Of a DNA stretch of 64,000 bases, positions 18,109-26,754 are shown piece by piece. Position numbers and translations under genes: made by a program. The stretch's first letter is position 1, and each line of letters begins with the position of its first letter. Source of the stretch: Azospirillum sp. B21 (GTDB lineage Bacteria > Pseudomonadota > Alphaproteobacteria > Azospirillales > Azospirillaceae); the NCBI RefSeq assembly GCF_008364825.1, contig NZ_VTTO01000001.1, forward strand, positions 124,001 through 188,000, in the 5' to 3' direction. The notes below the pieces were generated by a model. The model saw nothing but the letters and a program-made list of their open reading frames with translations. It searched no databases and had not been told where the DNA came from.

Positions 18109-18237
18109 TCAGAACAGGCCGGCGGCAGCCGGCGCGCCCAGCAGGGCGATCAGGACCAGGATGGTGACGGCAACCAGCCGTTCCGCCGGCGACCAGCGTT
18201 TCCAATCTTTCCTGAAGCTTTTCAGTTCGTCGGCCAT
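18109..18237 (-). CDS. 42-residue single-pass membrane protein
   Basis: The frame begins at an ATG at 18237 with GGAAGG about 7 bases upstream. It encodes a basic N-terminus (MADELKSFRKDWKRWSPAE) followed by one hydrophobic helix (LVAVTILVLIALLGAPAAAG). No family is recognised. The spacing of the ribosome binding site and the clear amphipathic-plus-membrane layout support a real small gene. It is divergent from the patatin gene at 18552. Confidence 0.6.
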   Translation of the reverse strand: MADELKSFRKDWKRWSPAERLVAVTILVLIALLGAPAAAGLF

Positions 18238-18551
18238 GACAGACCTTCCGGTTTCGAGAACTACACTGCAACGCAACGAAACTGCACCGGGTCCAGTTGA
18301 TGCATGGTTAACACCCAGCACAGAAGCATTCTTCCAACCGAACTGGCACAGAAATGCCACAGTCGCCGTGTCTCGGCCGATGATTCAGGTCAAAGATCGG
18401 CCAAAATTTCGACATTGCCCAGCACCCGCGCGGCGATGATCGGTGCGCCGGTGGCGTGCCTCTTACGGCCGCTTCCGTAACCCGCAGGCAATTCCTAGAT
18501 GATACGCTCTAGACCAAGCCGCCGGGGTCGGCCGGGCGGCACCGATGGGGG
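18238..18551. other. Intergenic gap between divergent genes
   Basis: These 314 bases separate the small membrane protein from the patatin gene and are more AT-rich than the surroundings. They hold a short inverted repeat TGGCA-N6-TGCCA (18344-18359), which could be an operator. I see no open frame with a plausible start and no convincing promoter pair. Confidence 0.5.
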
Positions 18552-19568
18552 ATGCGGATGGCGAAGGGAACCGACCTGAAGATCGGGCTTGCGCTGGGCA
18601 GCGGGGCAGCCCGGGGTTGGGCGCATATTGGTGTCCTGCGCGCGTTGGAGGAGAGCGGGATCGAACCGGACGTCATCTGCGGGACCTCCATCGGCGCCGC
18701 CGTCGGAGCCGCCTATCTGACCGACCAGATGGACGAGCTTCAGGCCTGGGCGCAGAAGATGGGCTGGCTCGGCATGCTGGGCATCATCGATCTCACCTTC
18801 CGGCGCGGCGGGCTGGTCGCCGCCGAAAAGGCGTTCGGCCGCTTCGACAACGACCGCAGCAACATCCTGATCGAGAATTTGCGGCTGCCTTTCGCCACGG
18901 TTGCCACCGACCTGTCGACGGGGCGCGAGATCTGGCTGCGCGACGGGCCGCTGATGTCGGCGGTGATGGCGTCGGCCGCCATGCCCGGCCTGTTCCCTGC
19001 GGTGCGGCGCGACCATCACCTGCTGGTGGACGGCGCTCTGGTCAACCCGGTTCCGGTGTCGCTTTGCCGGGCGCTGGGGGCCGACGTGGTGGTGGCGGTG
19101 AACCTGAACAGCGAATTGTCCCCGCTCGGCCGCCCCAATGGCCGCGCCAATGGGGGGCGTACGAACGGCAAGCCCGCCGCCAAGGCTCCGGCCCCGATGC
19201 CGGAGGCGGTGGTGGCCGGCGGCGATGCCGGCTCCCCGGCGCTGTCGCATCTGACCAGCCAGATCTCCACCTGGCTCGGCCGCAAGCCCAGCCGGCGCAC
19301 CCAGTTCCTGGCCGACCAGATCGACGACGCCCACGCCCACAAGCAGATGCCTAACGCGCTGGAGGTGATGGCGGGCTCCATCGACATCATGCAGGACCGC
19401 ATCACCCGCTCCCGTCTGGCCGGCGAGCCGCCGGACGTTCTCATCGCGCCGAGGCTGGCCCATATCGGCATTCTGGAGTTCGACCGCGCGGCGGAGGCGG
19501 TGGAGATCGGCTATGCCGCGGCGTCCATGCTCCGCCCATCAATCGAACTGGCCCTACGCCGCGCCTGA
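18552..19568 (+). CDS. Patatin-like phospholipase (RssA/NTE type)
   Basis: Patatin-like enzymes are lipid acyl hydrolases with a Ser-Asp dyad. The 338-residue product has the oxyanion motif GSGAARGWAH near the start and the nucleophile elbow GTSIG with Ser46. The catalytic Asp160 is in VDGALVNP. No signal peptide is visible, so it is probably cytoplasmic. The ATG at 18552 has a GGGG-rich stretch upstream; the ATG at 18558 is an alternative. A second, different patatin is encoded at 45530. The natural lipid substrate cannot be told from the sequence. Confidence 0.92.
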   Translation: MRMAKGTDLKIGLALGSGAARGWAHIGVLRALEESGIEPDVICGTSIGAAVGAAYLTDQMDELQAWAQKMGWLGMLGIIDLTFRRGGLVAAEKAFGRFDNDRSNILIENLRLPFATVATDLSTGREIWLRDGPLMSAVMASAAMPGLFPAVRRDHHLLVDGALVNPVPVSLCRALGADVVVAVNLNSELSPLGRPNGRANGGRTNGKPAAKAPAPMPEAVVAGGDAGSPALSHLTSQISTWLGRKPSRRTQFLADQIDDAHAHKQMPNALEVMAGSIDIMQDRITRSRLAGEPPDVLIAPRLAHIGILEFDRAAEAVEIGYAAASMLRPSIELALRRA

Positions 19569-19621
19569 CCGGCGCCCGGTCCCGTCGCCCCTTCCCTTTC
19601 CCTCGCAAGAGCCAAGCATCC

Positions 19622-21202
19622 ATGAGCCAGCCCGTGCTGACCGACTACATCTCCGCCCTTCTGACCAGCGGAGCGCCGCATTGGGGTACCGGCGGAGCCG
19701 TTCTGGACGGCAGTTCCGTCGGCGGGGCGGTCACCGTCACCTACGGCTTCGCGACAAGCTCTCGGCAGGTGGCCGATGCGGACGCCGCCGGCTTCGCGAC
19801 GATGAACAATGAACAACGCGCCGCCGTCCGGCAGGCGCTTGCGGCCTGGAGCGGCGTCGCCAACATCGGCTTCGTCGAGACGTCCGACGCTTCCGGCGCC
19901 ACCATGCGGTTCGGCACCAACCGCCAGAACGGCATCACCGCGGCCTATGCTTATTATCCGTTCCCCTCACCGCAGGGAGGCGACGTCTTCCTCGCCAACG
20001 ACAGCATCGGCAACGTTAACCCGACGGCGGGAAGCTATGCCTACATGACGGTCGTCCACGAGATCGGCCACGCGCTGGGCCTGAAGCATCCCGGCAACTA
20101 CGACGCTGGCGACAGCACTGGAACCGAGGGGCCCTATCTTCCGTCGGCGACGGACAATTACGCGTACAGCATCATGTCCTATGTCGCAAACGGCGCGCTG
20201 CCATCGGGGACCTACCTGACCGGGCCCAGCCTCTACGACATCGCGGCGATCCAATATCTCTACGGCCCCAACATGGCCGCCGGAGCCGGGGACAGCAGCT
20301 ATGTGCTGAACACCGGCAGCTTCACCACGCTGTGGGACCCGAACGGCCGCAACACGCTGAACGGCAGCGCGCAGGCGGCAGCACTGTCGCTGGATCTGCG
20401 GTCGGGCGCGTTCAGCAGCGCCGGAGGCACGACCTTCCTGGCGCTGGCCTATGGAACCACGGTCCAACTGGCGGTCGGCGGAAGCGGCGACGACACATTC
20501 ACCGTCAACAGGCTGGGCAATGTGCTGGACGGTGGCGGCGGCACCGATACCGTGGTGTTCAGCGGCAGCCGGTCGCAGTATCGCGTGCAACAGCTTGACG
20601 CCAGCCGCTACGTCGTCAGCGGCGCCGACGGCGTCGATCTGCTGACCAACGTCGAATACCTGCGTTTCTCCGACACCGGCACCGCCCTGTCGGCCAGCGT
20701 GTCCGGCAATTTCGACCCACTTCGCTACATCGCGTCCAACGCCGACCTGATCGGCGCCTTCCGCACCGACGCCGCCGCGGCAACGCAGCATCTCATCGGC
20801 TCCGGCGTCTATGAGGGGCGTAGCCTGACCGGCTTCAATCCCTACAATTACCTGGCCGGCTACGGTGACCTGCTGAGCGCCTTCGGTAGCGATGTCGGAG
20901 CCGCGACCCGCCATTACATCGAGATCGGCAACCGTGAAGGCCGCAGTTCGACGCTGTTCGACACGCTGTCCTATCAGGCCGGCAACGCCGACCTGATCGC
21001 CGCCTACGGCGACAACCGGGAGGCGGCGGAACTGCACTACATCGTCAATGGACGCTTCGAGGGCCGCTCCCTCGCCGGCTTCAACGCCCCCGCCTATCTG
21101 GCCGCCAATCCCGACGTCAACGCCGCCGTGGGCGGCAGCGTCGCCGGCGCCAAGCAGCATTACGTCAGCTATGGCTTCGCCGAGGGGCGGGCGCTGGCGT
21201 GA
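19622..21202 (+). CDS. Serralysin-like M10 metalloprotease with C-terminal repeats
   Basis: The 526-residue product lacks a cleavable signal peptide, as usual for type I secreted proteases. The zinc site is HEIGHALGLKH (His146, Glu147, His150, His156), followed by the Met-turn YSIMSYV. A short RTX-like stretch (GNVLDGGGGTDTVVFSG) binds calcium in relatives. From about residue 360 to the end there are four tandem repeats of about 45 residues, each with Y-x-A-x-x-x-D-L, a central HY and a terminal EGR. No type I secretion genes are adjacent. The repeats may serve surface attachment or secretion; that is inferred. Confidence 0.92.
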   Translation: MSQPVLTDYISALLTSGAPHWGTGGAVLDGSSVGGAVTVTYGFATSSRQVADADAAGFATMNNEQRAAVRQALAAWSGVANIGFVETSDASGATMRFGTNRQNGITAAYAYYPFPSPQGGDVFLANDSIGNVNPTAGSYAYMTVVHEIGHALGLKHPGNYDAGDSTGTEGPYLPSATDNYAYSIMSYVANGALPSGTYLTGPSLYDIAAIQYLYGPNMAAGAGDSSYVLNTGSFTTLWDPNGRNTLNGSAQAAALSLDLRSGAFSSAGGTTFLALAYGTTVQLAVGGSGDDTFTVNRLGNVLDGGGGTDTVVFSGSRSQYRVQQLDASRYVVSGADGVDLLTNVEYLRFSDTGTALSASVSGNFDPLRYIASNADLIGAFRTDAAAATQHLIGSGVYEGRSLTGFNPYNYLAGYGDLLSAFGSDVGAATRHYIEIGNREGRSSTLFDTLSYQAGNADLIAAYGDNREAAELHYIVNGRFEGRSLAGFNAPAYLAANPDVNAAVGGSVAGAKQHYVSYGFAEGRALA

Positions 21203-21212
21203 ACGCCGGCGC

Positions 21213-22184
21213 TCACTTCGCCGGCCACATCCAGGTCAGTTCGTGCTTGTTGTGGTGGAGGTGGAGCACCCTGCCGCCGGGGATCGCGGCGAAGGCGCGG
21301 GCGGTCTCATGGTCGGTTTCCGCTTGGAACTTCAGCGTGCAGACGAAGCGCTTGGCCAGTCCGCTGTCCATCCACTCCTTCACCAGCCGCAACAGGCGGG
21401 TCGGGTAGCAGATCACGTCGCAGCACAGCCAGTCGACCGGGCCGACGGTCGCCGGCTTCAGGCCGAAGGCGCTTTCCTGGCGGATCTCCACCCGCGGCAG
21501 CGCAGCGATGGCCGGATCAAGCGGCGCCTTGTCGACGCTGACCACCGACGCGCCCAACTCGTGCAGCACCCAGGTCCAGCCGCCAGGACAGGCGCCGAGG
21601 TCGAGGCAGCGATCGCCCGGCCCCGGCTGTTCCCCGAACAGGGTCAGGGCCTCCCACAGCTTCAGATAGGCGCGGTTGGGCGGAGCCGTGCGGTTCTCGA
21701 CGAAGGTGACCTCGCCGTTGCGGAAGGGGCTGGCACAACGGGCGGCGGCGATGATGGTGGACTCGTCGGTCAGCGTCCAAGACCCCAGCGGCGCCGTCGG
21801 CAGCGGCGACGGGAAGATCACCGGCTTGGCCGAGACGTGCGGCAGGTTCTCCTGGATCAGGGCGGCACGGCGGTGATGCCGCTGCGACCACAGCGCCCAA
21901 TTGCGCTGAATACCGCGCAACGCCTTCGCCCCGCTCTTGATCGAGGTGAATTCGATGCGCACCGGATCGTACCAGATGTTCTGCGCCCAGGCCGCGGGCC
22001 TCGCGGGGCCGTCGACGAAGACCAGCCGGCCGTCGACCGCTGCGACCTCCCCCAGTTCCGCCACCAGATCGTCGAGAAAGCCGTCGGCTGCCAGATAGAC
22101 CGTCTGGCCGAGCGGGGTCACCACCGCGCCGGGAGCGGCTTGCGGCAGGGAAGCGGAGGTGCTTTGGGGGGTGCTGTCGTCCAT
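21213..22184 (-). CDS. RlmM/FtsJ-like rRNA 2'-O-methyltransferase
   Basis: The product resembles enzymes that use S-adenosylmethionine to methylate a ribose of 23S rRNA (RlmM/FtsJ group). The SAM-binding motif is CLDLGACPGGWTWVLHELGA, followed by VVSVDKAPLDP, the catalytic-region segment VDWLCCDVICYP, and a late Lys in FVCTLKFQAE. These fit the K-D-K-E arrangement of the group. I chose the ATG at 22184 (323 residues); an upstream start at 22226 would add 14 residues. It is convergent with the protease gene and divergent from bfd. The exact target is inferred. Confidence 0.85.
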   Translation of the reverse strand: MDDSTPQSTSASLPQAAPGAVVTPLGQTVYLAADGFLDDLVAELGEVAAVDGRLVFVDGPARPAAWAQNIWYDPVRIEFTSIKSGAKALRGIQRNWALWSQRHHRRAALIQENLPHVSAKPVIFPSPLPTAPLGSWTLTDESTIIAAARCASPFRNGEVTFVENRTAPPNRAYLKLWEALTLFGEQPGPGDRCLDLGACPGGWTWVLHELGASVVSVDKAPLDPAIAALPRVEIRQESAFGLKPATVGPVDWLCCDVICYPTRLLRLVKEWMDSGLAKRFVCTLKFQAETDHETARAFAAIPGGRVLHLHHNKHELTWMWPAK

Positions 22185-22320
22185 TCCCCAGGGGCTACCG
22201 CTGCCGGCCGGCGAATGCAAGCGCAAGGATGCGGCCTGACACTTTCGCGGTGACGCGAAGGGGGCTGTGACAAAGCGTCTCGAAACCTCTTATATGCGAC
22301 TGGTTCGCAAAGCAGGCGTT

Positions 22321-22339
22321 GACAACGATTCTCAGTCTC
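22321..22339 (+). promoter_or_regulatory. Fur-like box upstream of bfd
   Basis: GACAACGATTCTCAGTCTC matches the classical 19-base Fur box at 13 positions. It overlaps a TTGACA at 22319-22324 that could be a -35 element, so a bound repressor would block polymerase. bfd genes are typically induced by iron starvation. The match is moderate, and alphaproteobacteria may use Irr or RirA instead. Confidence 0.45.
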
Positions 22340-22392
22340 AGGTAATCCTGGGTTCAGGACAATCTTCTCACACCGCCGATCGCCGAGGGCTT

Positions 22393-22677
22393 ATGTACGT
22401 CTGCATCTGCCACGCGTTGAACGACAAGAAGGTCAAGGCCGCGCTGGACAATGGCGCTACCAACCCGGCCTCGGTGTTCCGCCATCACAACTGCCAGGTC
22501 CAGTGCGGAAAATGCGTGCCGATGATGCGCAGCATGGCCAGCGAACATCGCGCCGCCATGGCCCAGCAGGCCGCCACCATCGCCGCGACCGCCGTTCCGG
22601 CCCCCTGCTGCGGCACGGCGGTGCCCGAACCGGCCAATGCCGAAGCCGTTCCAGCCTATGCAATCGCGGCCGAATAA
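22393..22677 (+). CDS. bfd: Bacterioferritin-associated ferredoxin-like [2Fe-2S] protein
   Basis: Bfd passes electrons to bacterioferritin to release stored iron. The 94-residue product starts MYVCICHALNDKKV and continues to HHNCQVQCGKCVPMM. This gives the C-x-C and C-x2-C pattern that holds the [2Fe-2S] cluster. I chose the ATG at 22393, where homologues begin and a GAGGGC precedes. An Ala/Pro tail with an extra Cys pair (APCCGTA) follows the domain and is unusual. No bacterioferritin gene is adjacent. Confidence 0.88.
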   Translation: MYVCICHALNDKKVKAALDNGATNPASVFRHHNCQVQCGKCVPMMRSMASEHRAAMAQQAATIAATAVPAPCCGTAVPEPANAEAVPAYAIAAE

Positions 22678-23177
22678 TCACTGTTGAGTAACGGCCACCG
22701 GGCAAACTGCGTTATCGCAAGCTCTACCACTTCCGACTTTCAGGTCGATACCGGGTCTACAACCTCGCCTTTCGGCTGCGACAGAATGCGCCCCGTCTAT
22801 GATTTTTGGGCGGATTGACCCGACACACCCAATCCGGCACAAAAGCGTCACCAAAACAAAAGAACGTCGTCAAAATGTCGGCGTATAAAAAAGCCAATGG
22901 GCCGGATGAAACCGGCCCTGGAGGAAACGCAATCCAACCAGGAAGACTTCCTCGGCCACCGGGTTTGCCTTGTCCCTAAAGGATCGGGCAGCCCGGCGGG
23001 ATTTGGATTCAGCACGCCGTTCCGCAACTGCTCACGTATTTCGCAACCGCATCGCGGCCATCTCCCAAACGGGCTGTGCCGCCTGCGCTTCCGATGCGTT
23101 TTTGCAGCATTGGTCCGGCGCTATCGTTCTGTCCGACCGGGACGTCTGAAACGGTTGAGGATCAAGGGAGGATTTTC
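22678..23177. other. 500-base gap without a convincing gene
   Basis: The stretch between bfd and the small helical protein gene is richer in A and T than its neighbours. It contains a hairpin (22899-22918) with an adjacent T-run in minus orientation. A 94-residue open frame at 22897-23181 has no ribosome binding site or family likeness, and its residues look random. A promoter for the gene at 23178 should lie in the right half, but I could not define it. An unannotated small RNA is possible. Confidence 0.4.
22884..22918 (-). terminator. Hairpin with T-run, minus orientation
   Basis: GGGCCGG (22899-22905) pairs with CCGGCCC (22912-22918) around a six-base loop. Read on the minus strand it is followed by ATTGGCTTTTTTA, so it could end a minus-strand transcript, although no minus-strand gene is seen nearby. 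Confidence 0.35.
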
Positions 23178-23483
23178 ATGAGCCGCCGCAACCGGCACGC
23201 CTTCGACACGCTGAGCCGCGATCTCGTCCTTCGTGCCACTGACCGGATGGAGACCCTCCGGTCGATGGTGGAGCGCGCGGACAGCGACCGGCGCGAGACG
23301 TGGGAGCGCACCCTCGACCGTCTCCGCGGCCTTAACAACCGCGCCATCGCCCGCATCGAGGCCGCTCATCTGGCCGATGACGACGCATGGCCCTTCGCCC
23401 GCGCCCAGGCCGATCAGGCGATGATGGACCTCATGCGCGCACTCGACGATTTCGACGGCCACCTGCGTCTGCTGGCCGCTTGA
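23178..23483 (+). CDS. Unknown 101-residue charged helical protein
   Basis: I do not recognise a family. The ATG at 23178 is preceded by AAGGGAGG at good spacing, and the frame ends just before a strong terminator, so this is a real single-gene unit. The protein is rich in Arg, Asp, Leu and Ala, with heptad-like stretches (VERADSDRRETWERTLDRL) suggesting a coiled coil. It has no Cys, signal peptide or membrane segment. Confidence 0.75.
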   Translation: MSRRNRHAFDTLSRDLVLRATDRMETLRSMVERADSDRRETWERTLDRLRGLNNRAIARIEAAHLADDDAWPFARAQADQAMMDLMRALDDFDGHLRLLAA

Positions 23484-23526
23484 GGCCACCGGCCAGACCA
23501 CCGGCCGCCGCCGACCAAAAGGAAAT

Positions 23527-23557
23527 GGCCCTCTCCCGGTCGGGAGAGGGCCTTTTT
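23527..23557 (+). terminator. Strong intrinsic terminator, probably bidirectional
   Basis: GGCCCTCTCCCG (23527-23538) pairs with CGGGAGAGGGCC (23541-23552), followed by TTTTT. It lies between the 23178 gene and the convergent end of era. On the opposite strand the same stem is followed by ATTTCCTTTT, so it may also end the era operon. Its CCCTCTCCC/GGGAGAGGG stem resembles the repeats near 61.7 kb. Confidence 0.85.
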
Positions 23558-23559
23558 CA

Positions 23560-24726
23560 TTACGAAGCCCCGAAGTCGAGGCCCCAGGCAGAATAGCGTT
23601 CCGGATCGTCGACCCAGCCCTCGCGCACCTTCACGAACAGGATCAGGTGGACGCGGCGCTCCAGCATTCCCTGCAGTTCGCCACGCGCGGCAGAGCCGAG
23701 AGCCTTGATCCGCTGGCCGCCCTTGCCCAGCACGATGGCCTTCTGGCTTTCGCGCTGCACGAAGATGACTTGCGAGATCTTTACCGAGCCGTCCTCGAAC
23801 TCCTCCCACACCTCGGTCTCGACCGTGGCGGAATAGGGAAGCTCCTGGTGAAGCTGCAGGAACAGCTTCTCGCGGGTGATCTCCGCCGCCAGCAGACGCA
23901 TGGGCATGTCGGAGATCTGGTCTTCCGGGAAGTGCCACGGCCCTTCCGGCAGGCGATCGGCCAGGAACTGCTTCAGGTCGGCGACGCCGTCCTCGGTGAA
24001 GGCCGACACCATGAAGATATCGGAGAAGATCCCTTCTTGCCGGAAGGCGTCGGCGATGCCCAGCAGGACGTCGCGCTTCACCAGATCGATCTTGTTCAGG
24101 ATCAGGATCGCCTCGCGCCCCTGCTCCTTCAGGCGGGCGACGATGCTGCGGGTGTCCTCGTCGATCGACCGGCGCGACACGTCGTACAGCACGCCGATGA
24201 CATCGGCGTCCTCCGCCCCCTGCCAGGCCGCCGCCACCATGGCGCGGTCCAGCCGGCGCTTCGGCTTGAAGATGCCGGGGGTGTCGACGAAGATCATCTG
24301 GGCGTCGCCCTGGATGGTGATGCCCAGCACGCGGGTGCGGGTGGTCTGCACCTTCGGGCTGACGATCGACACCTTGCTGCCGATCATTGCGTTCAGCAGC
24401 GTCGACTTTCCGGCATTCGGCGCGCCGACCAGGGCGATGAAGCCGCAGCGCGGATGCTCGGGCATCGTCGGCAGCGGCGGCAGGACGGAGATGGGCTGCC
24501 CGCGCGGAGCATCCTCATCGTCATCCTCATAGTCGCCGTCTTCATAATCTTCGTCTTCGAAGTCGCCCTCTTCGGCGTCCTCACCCTCGACGTCGCCGTC
24601 CTCCTGGTCCAGCGCCTCGTCGTCCTTCACGGACTTCGACTCCTGGGATTCCGGCTTCGGCTCCGGAGCTTCGGAACTGGGCGTCTCACTCTTGGTCTTG
24701 TCGATGTCGTCGCGACCGTCAGTCAT
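23560..24726 (-). CDS. era: GTPase Era with long acidic N-terminal arm
   Basis: Era is an essential GTPase that binds 16S rRNA and helps mature the 30S subunit. The G1 loop GAPNAGKST, the G3 DTPG and the G4 NKIDLV are present. The C-terminal KH domain contains VLGKGGQRIKALG. The product has 388 residues against about 300 usually: residues 1-87 form an extension rich in Asp and Glu (for example DGDYEDDDEDAP) ahead of the canonical start MPEHPRCGFIALVG. The ATG at 24726 overlaps the rnc stop by eight bases. An internal ATG at 24465 could give the normal-length form. Confidence 0.96.
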   Translation of the reverse strand: MTDGRDDIDKTKSETPSSEAPEPKPESQESKSVKDDEALDQEDGDVEGEDAEEGDFEDEDYEDGDYEDDDEDAPRGQPISVLPPLPTMPEHPRCGFIALVGAPNAGKSTLLNAMIGSKVSIVSPKVQTTRTRVLGITIQGDAQMIFVDTPGIFKPKRRLDRAMVAAAWQGAEDADVIGVLYDVSRRSIDEDTRSIVARLKEQGREAILILNKIDLVKRDVLLGIADAFRQEGIFSDIFMVSAFTEDGVADLKQFLADRLPEGPWHFPEDQISDMPMRLLAAEITREKLFLQLHQELPYSATVETEVWEEFEDGSVKISQVIFVQRESQKAIVLGKGGQRIKALGSAARGELQGMLERRVHLILFVKVREGWVDDPERYSAWGLDFGAS

Positions 24727-25504
24727 CGACTTGCACTCCTACCTGGCGCAGCAATGTGCTGGCAGCCTTCTTTTCCGCGATGCGCTTAGACGATCCGGAA
24801 CCGCTGACCGGTTCCATTCCCGCTACATGCACCGCAACCACGAACAGCGGCTCGTGCGCCGGGCCGCTGCGTTCGATCAGTTCATAACGGGGCAACGGCT
24901 TGCCGCGCCCCTGCGCCCATTCCTGCAGCGTCGTCTTGCTGTCCAGCGGCGGCGGCGTCGCCTTGTCGATCTCGCCCGCCAGGGCTTGGCGGACGAAGCG
25001 CGTCACCGGCTCCAGCCCGCCGTCGAGATACATGGCGCCCAGCACCGCCTCGCAAGCGTCGCCCAGGATCGTCCGGTTCTCGCGCCCGCCGCTCGACGCT
25101 TCCGCCGGGGACAGGCGCAGATAGGCGCCCAGCCCGATGGTGTCGGCGACGCGGCCCAGCGATTCCCGGCGCACCAGCGCGGCATGGCGCTTGGCGAGCG
25201 CGCCCTCGCGTTCGTTGGGATAGCGTTCCAGCAGCCACTGCGCGACGACCAGCCCGACGACGCGGTCGCCCAGGAACTCCAACCGCTCATAGGCGATGCC
25301 CGGCCCCTTGTGCGACTTGCGGCCGGCCCGCTCCAGCCCCATCAGGCTGGGATGGGTGACCGCATCGCGCAAAAGCGACAGGTCGGCGAACTCATGACCC
25401 AGCGCGCGCGCCAGTTCCGCCACATCGGCGGATTGGACGGCGCCATCGGTCTCGGTTTCGGAGCCGGCCCCCGCGTCGGCGGGCGCATTGGTGACGGTGG
25501 ACAC
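24719..25504 (-). CDS. rnc: Ribonuclease III
   Basis: RNase III cleaves double-stranded RNA in rRNA precursors and regulatory duplexes. The signature ERLEFLGDRVVGLVVAQ holds the metal-binding acidic residues. The later LGDACEAVLGAMYLDGG completes the active site, and a C-terminal double-stranded RNA-binding domain ends with GSGSSKRIAEKKAASTLL. The 261-residue product starts with a GTG at 25504, directly after the lepB stop, with a GGAG inside the end of lepB. It overlaps era. The first 25 residues are an Ala/Glu-rich extension. Confidence 0.96.
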   Translation of the reverse strand: MSTVTNAPADAGAGSETETDGAVQSADVAELARALGHEFADLSLLRDAVTHPSLMGLERAGRKSHKGPGIAYERLEFLGDRVVGLVVAQWLLERYPNEREGALAKRHAALVRRESLGRVADTIGLGAYLRLSPAEASSGGRENRTILGDACEAVLGAMYLDGGLEPVTRFVRQALAGEIDKATPPPLDSKTTLQEWAQGRGKPLPRYELIERSGPAHEPLFVVAVHVAGMEPVSGSGSSKRIAEKKAASTLLRQVGVQVDD

Positions 25505-26272
25505 TTACCGGACTCCGTTGAACAGGCGGCTGAAGCGCAGATCGACCGGCCAGCGCCAGATCTCGTAGAAGCGCGTGCCCTCGTCGAGCGAGAAGAACAG
25601 GAATTCGGCGCGGCCGACCATGTTCTCGATGGGAACGAAGCCAACCTGCGACGGCACGCGGCTGTCCAGCGAGTTGTCGCGGTTGTCGCCCATCATGAAC
25701 AGGTTGCCGGGCGGAACCTTGAACACCGGCGTGTTGTCGAGCGGGCCGTTGTCCGACTCCTCGATGATGCGGTGGCTGCGGCCGTTGGGCAGGGTTTCGA
25801 CGAACTGCGCGGTGCGGATGCTGCGGCCCAGCGAATCCGTGGTCACGTAATCCTCGATCCGCTCGCGCTTCACCGGCTGTCCATTGATGTGCAGGATGCC
25901 GCCGATCATCTGGATGCTGTCGCCGGGCAATCCGACGACGCGCTTGATGTAGTCGGTCTTGTTGTCGCGCGGCAGCTTGAACACCGCCACGTCGCCCCGC
26001 TCCGGCTGAGAGCCCAGGATCCGGCCCTCGAACAGCGGCAGGCCGAAGCCGACCGTGTATTTGCTGTAGCCGTAGCTGAACTTCGACACGAACAGGTAAT
26101 CGCCGATTAACAATGTCGGGATCATCGACCCCGACGGGATGTTGAAGGGCTCGAACGCGAAAGTCCGCACGCCGAAAGCGATCAGAACCGCGAAGAACAC
26201 CGTCTTCACGGTTTCGACGAACCCGGATTCCTTGCTCTTGGCGTTGGACGCCGTTTCTTTCTGAAAGGTCAT
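25505..26272 (-). CDS. lepB: Signal peptidase I
   Basis: LepB removes signal peptides from exported proteins at the outer face of the inner membrane. The 255-residue product has one N-terminal membrane helix ([19 protein letters not shown]). The catalytic Ser49 is in [10 protein letters not shown] and Lys110 in [11 protein letters not shown]. The conserved box [13 protein letters not shown] follows. The ATG at 26272 overlaps the acpS stop, and rnc begins straight after its stop codon, fitting the pdxJ-acpS-lepB-rnc-era operon. Confidence 0.97.
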   Translation of the reverse strand: MTFQKETASNAKSKESGFVETVKTVFFAVLIAFGVRTFAFEPFNIPSGSMIPTLLIGDYLFVSKFSYGYSKYTVGFGLPLFEGRILGSQPERGDVAVFKLPRDNKTDYIKRVVGLPGDSIQMIGGILHINGQPVKRERIEDYVTTDSLGRSIRTAQFVETLPNGRSHRIIEESDNGPLDNTPVFKVPPGNLFMMGDNRDNSLDSRVPSQVGFVPIENMVGRAEFLFFSLDEGTRFYEIWRWPVDLRFSRLFNGVR

Positions 26273-26754
26273 TCTGGGGTCGCCGTATTGGTGGGCATTG
26301 TGGCCTCGATGGTGGCGGACTCAATCGGTTCGGCGCTGATGACGACGAAGGCCTCGGCCATCGGGTATTCGTCGGTCAGCGTCACATGGATGCGGGCGCG
26401 CATGCCCGGCGGCGTGATCGCCTCCAGCCGGGCCAGAGCCCCGCCGGTCAGGCGCATGGTCGGCTGGCCGGACGGCAGGTTGACCACCCCCATGTCGCGC
26501 CAGAACACCCCGTCGCGGAAGCCGGTACCCAGCGCCTTGGAGCAAGCCTCCTTGGCGGCGAAGCGCTTGGCGTAGGTCGAGGCGCGGGCGTTGTTCTTTG
26601 CCGCGGAACCGGCGCGGCGTTCGGACTTGGCCTGCTCGACCTCGGTGAAGATGCGGTCGATGAAACGCTGTCCGAAGCGCTCCAGCGACTTCTCCACCCG
26701 CCGGATGTCGATCAGGTCGTTGCCGATGCCGAGGATGGTGCCGGACATCATCAT
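26269..26754 (-). CDS. acpS: Holo-[acyl-carrier-protein] synthase
   Basis: AcpS transfers the 4'-phosphopantetheine arm of coenzyme A to acyl carrier protein. The motifs [20 protein letters not shown] (metal-binding Asp) and [16 protein letters not shown] (Glu and Lys) are intact. The 161-residue product is about 30 residues longer than many homologues because of a Thr/Ala-rich tail. The ATG at 26754 overlaps the pdxJ stop; ATGs at 26751 and 26748 follow directly, so the exact start may shift by one or two codons. It sits second in the pdxJ-led operon. Confidence 0.96.
   Translation of the reverse strand: MMMSGTILGIGNDLIDIRRVEKSLERFGQRFIDRIFTEVEQAKSERRAGSAAKNNARASTYAKRFAAKEACSKALGTGFRDGVFWRDMGVVNLPSGQPTMRLTGGALARLEAITPPGMRARIHVTLTDEYPMAEAFVVISAEPIESATIEATMPTNTATPE

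Noticed and set aside
18344..18359. TGGCA-N6-TGCCA as a sigma-54 promoter
   Set aside because: The GG to GC spacing is wrong for a -24/-12 promoter; it is listed only as a possible operator.
22897..23181. 94-codon open frame in the gap after bfd
   Set aside because: No ribosome binding site, no motif, and it runs into the next gene's start.
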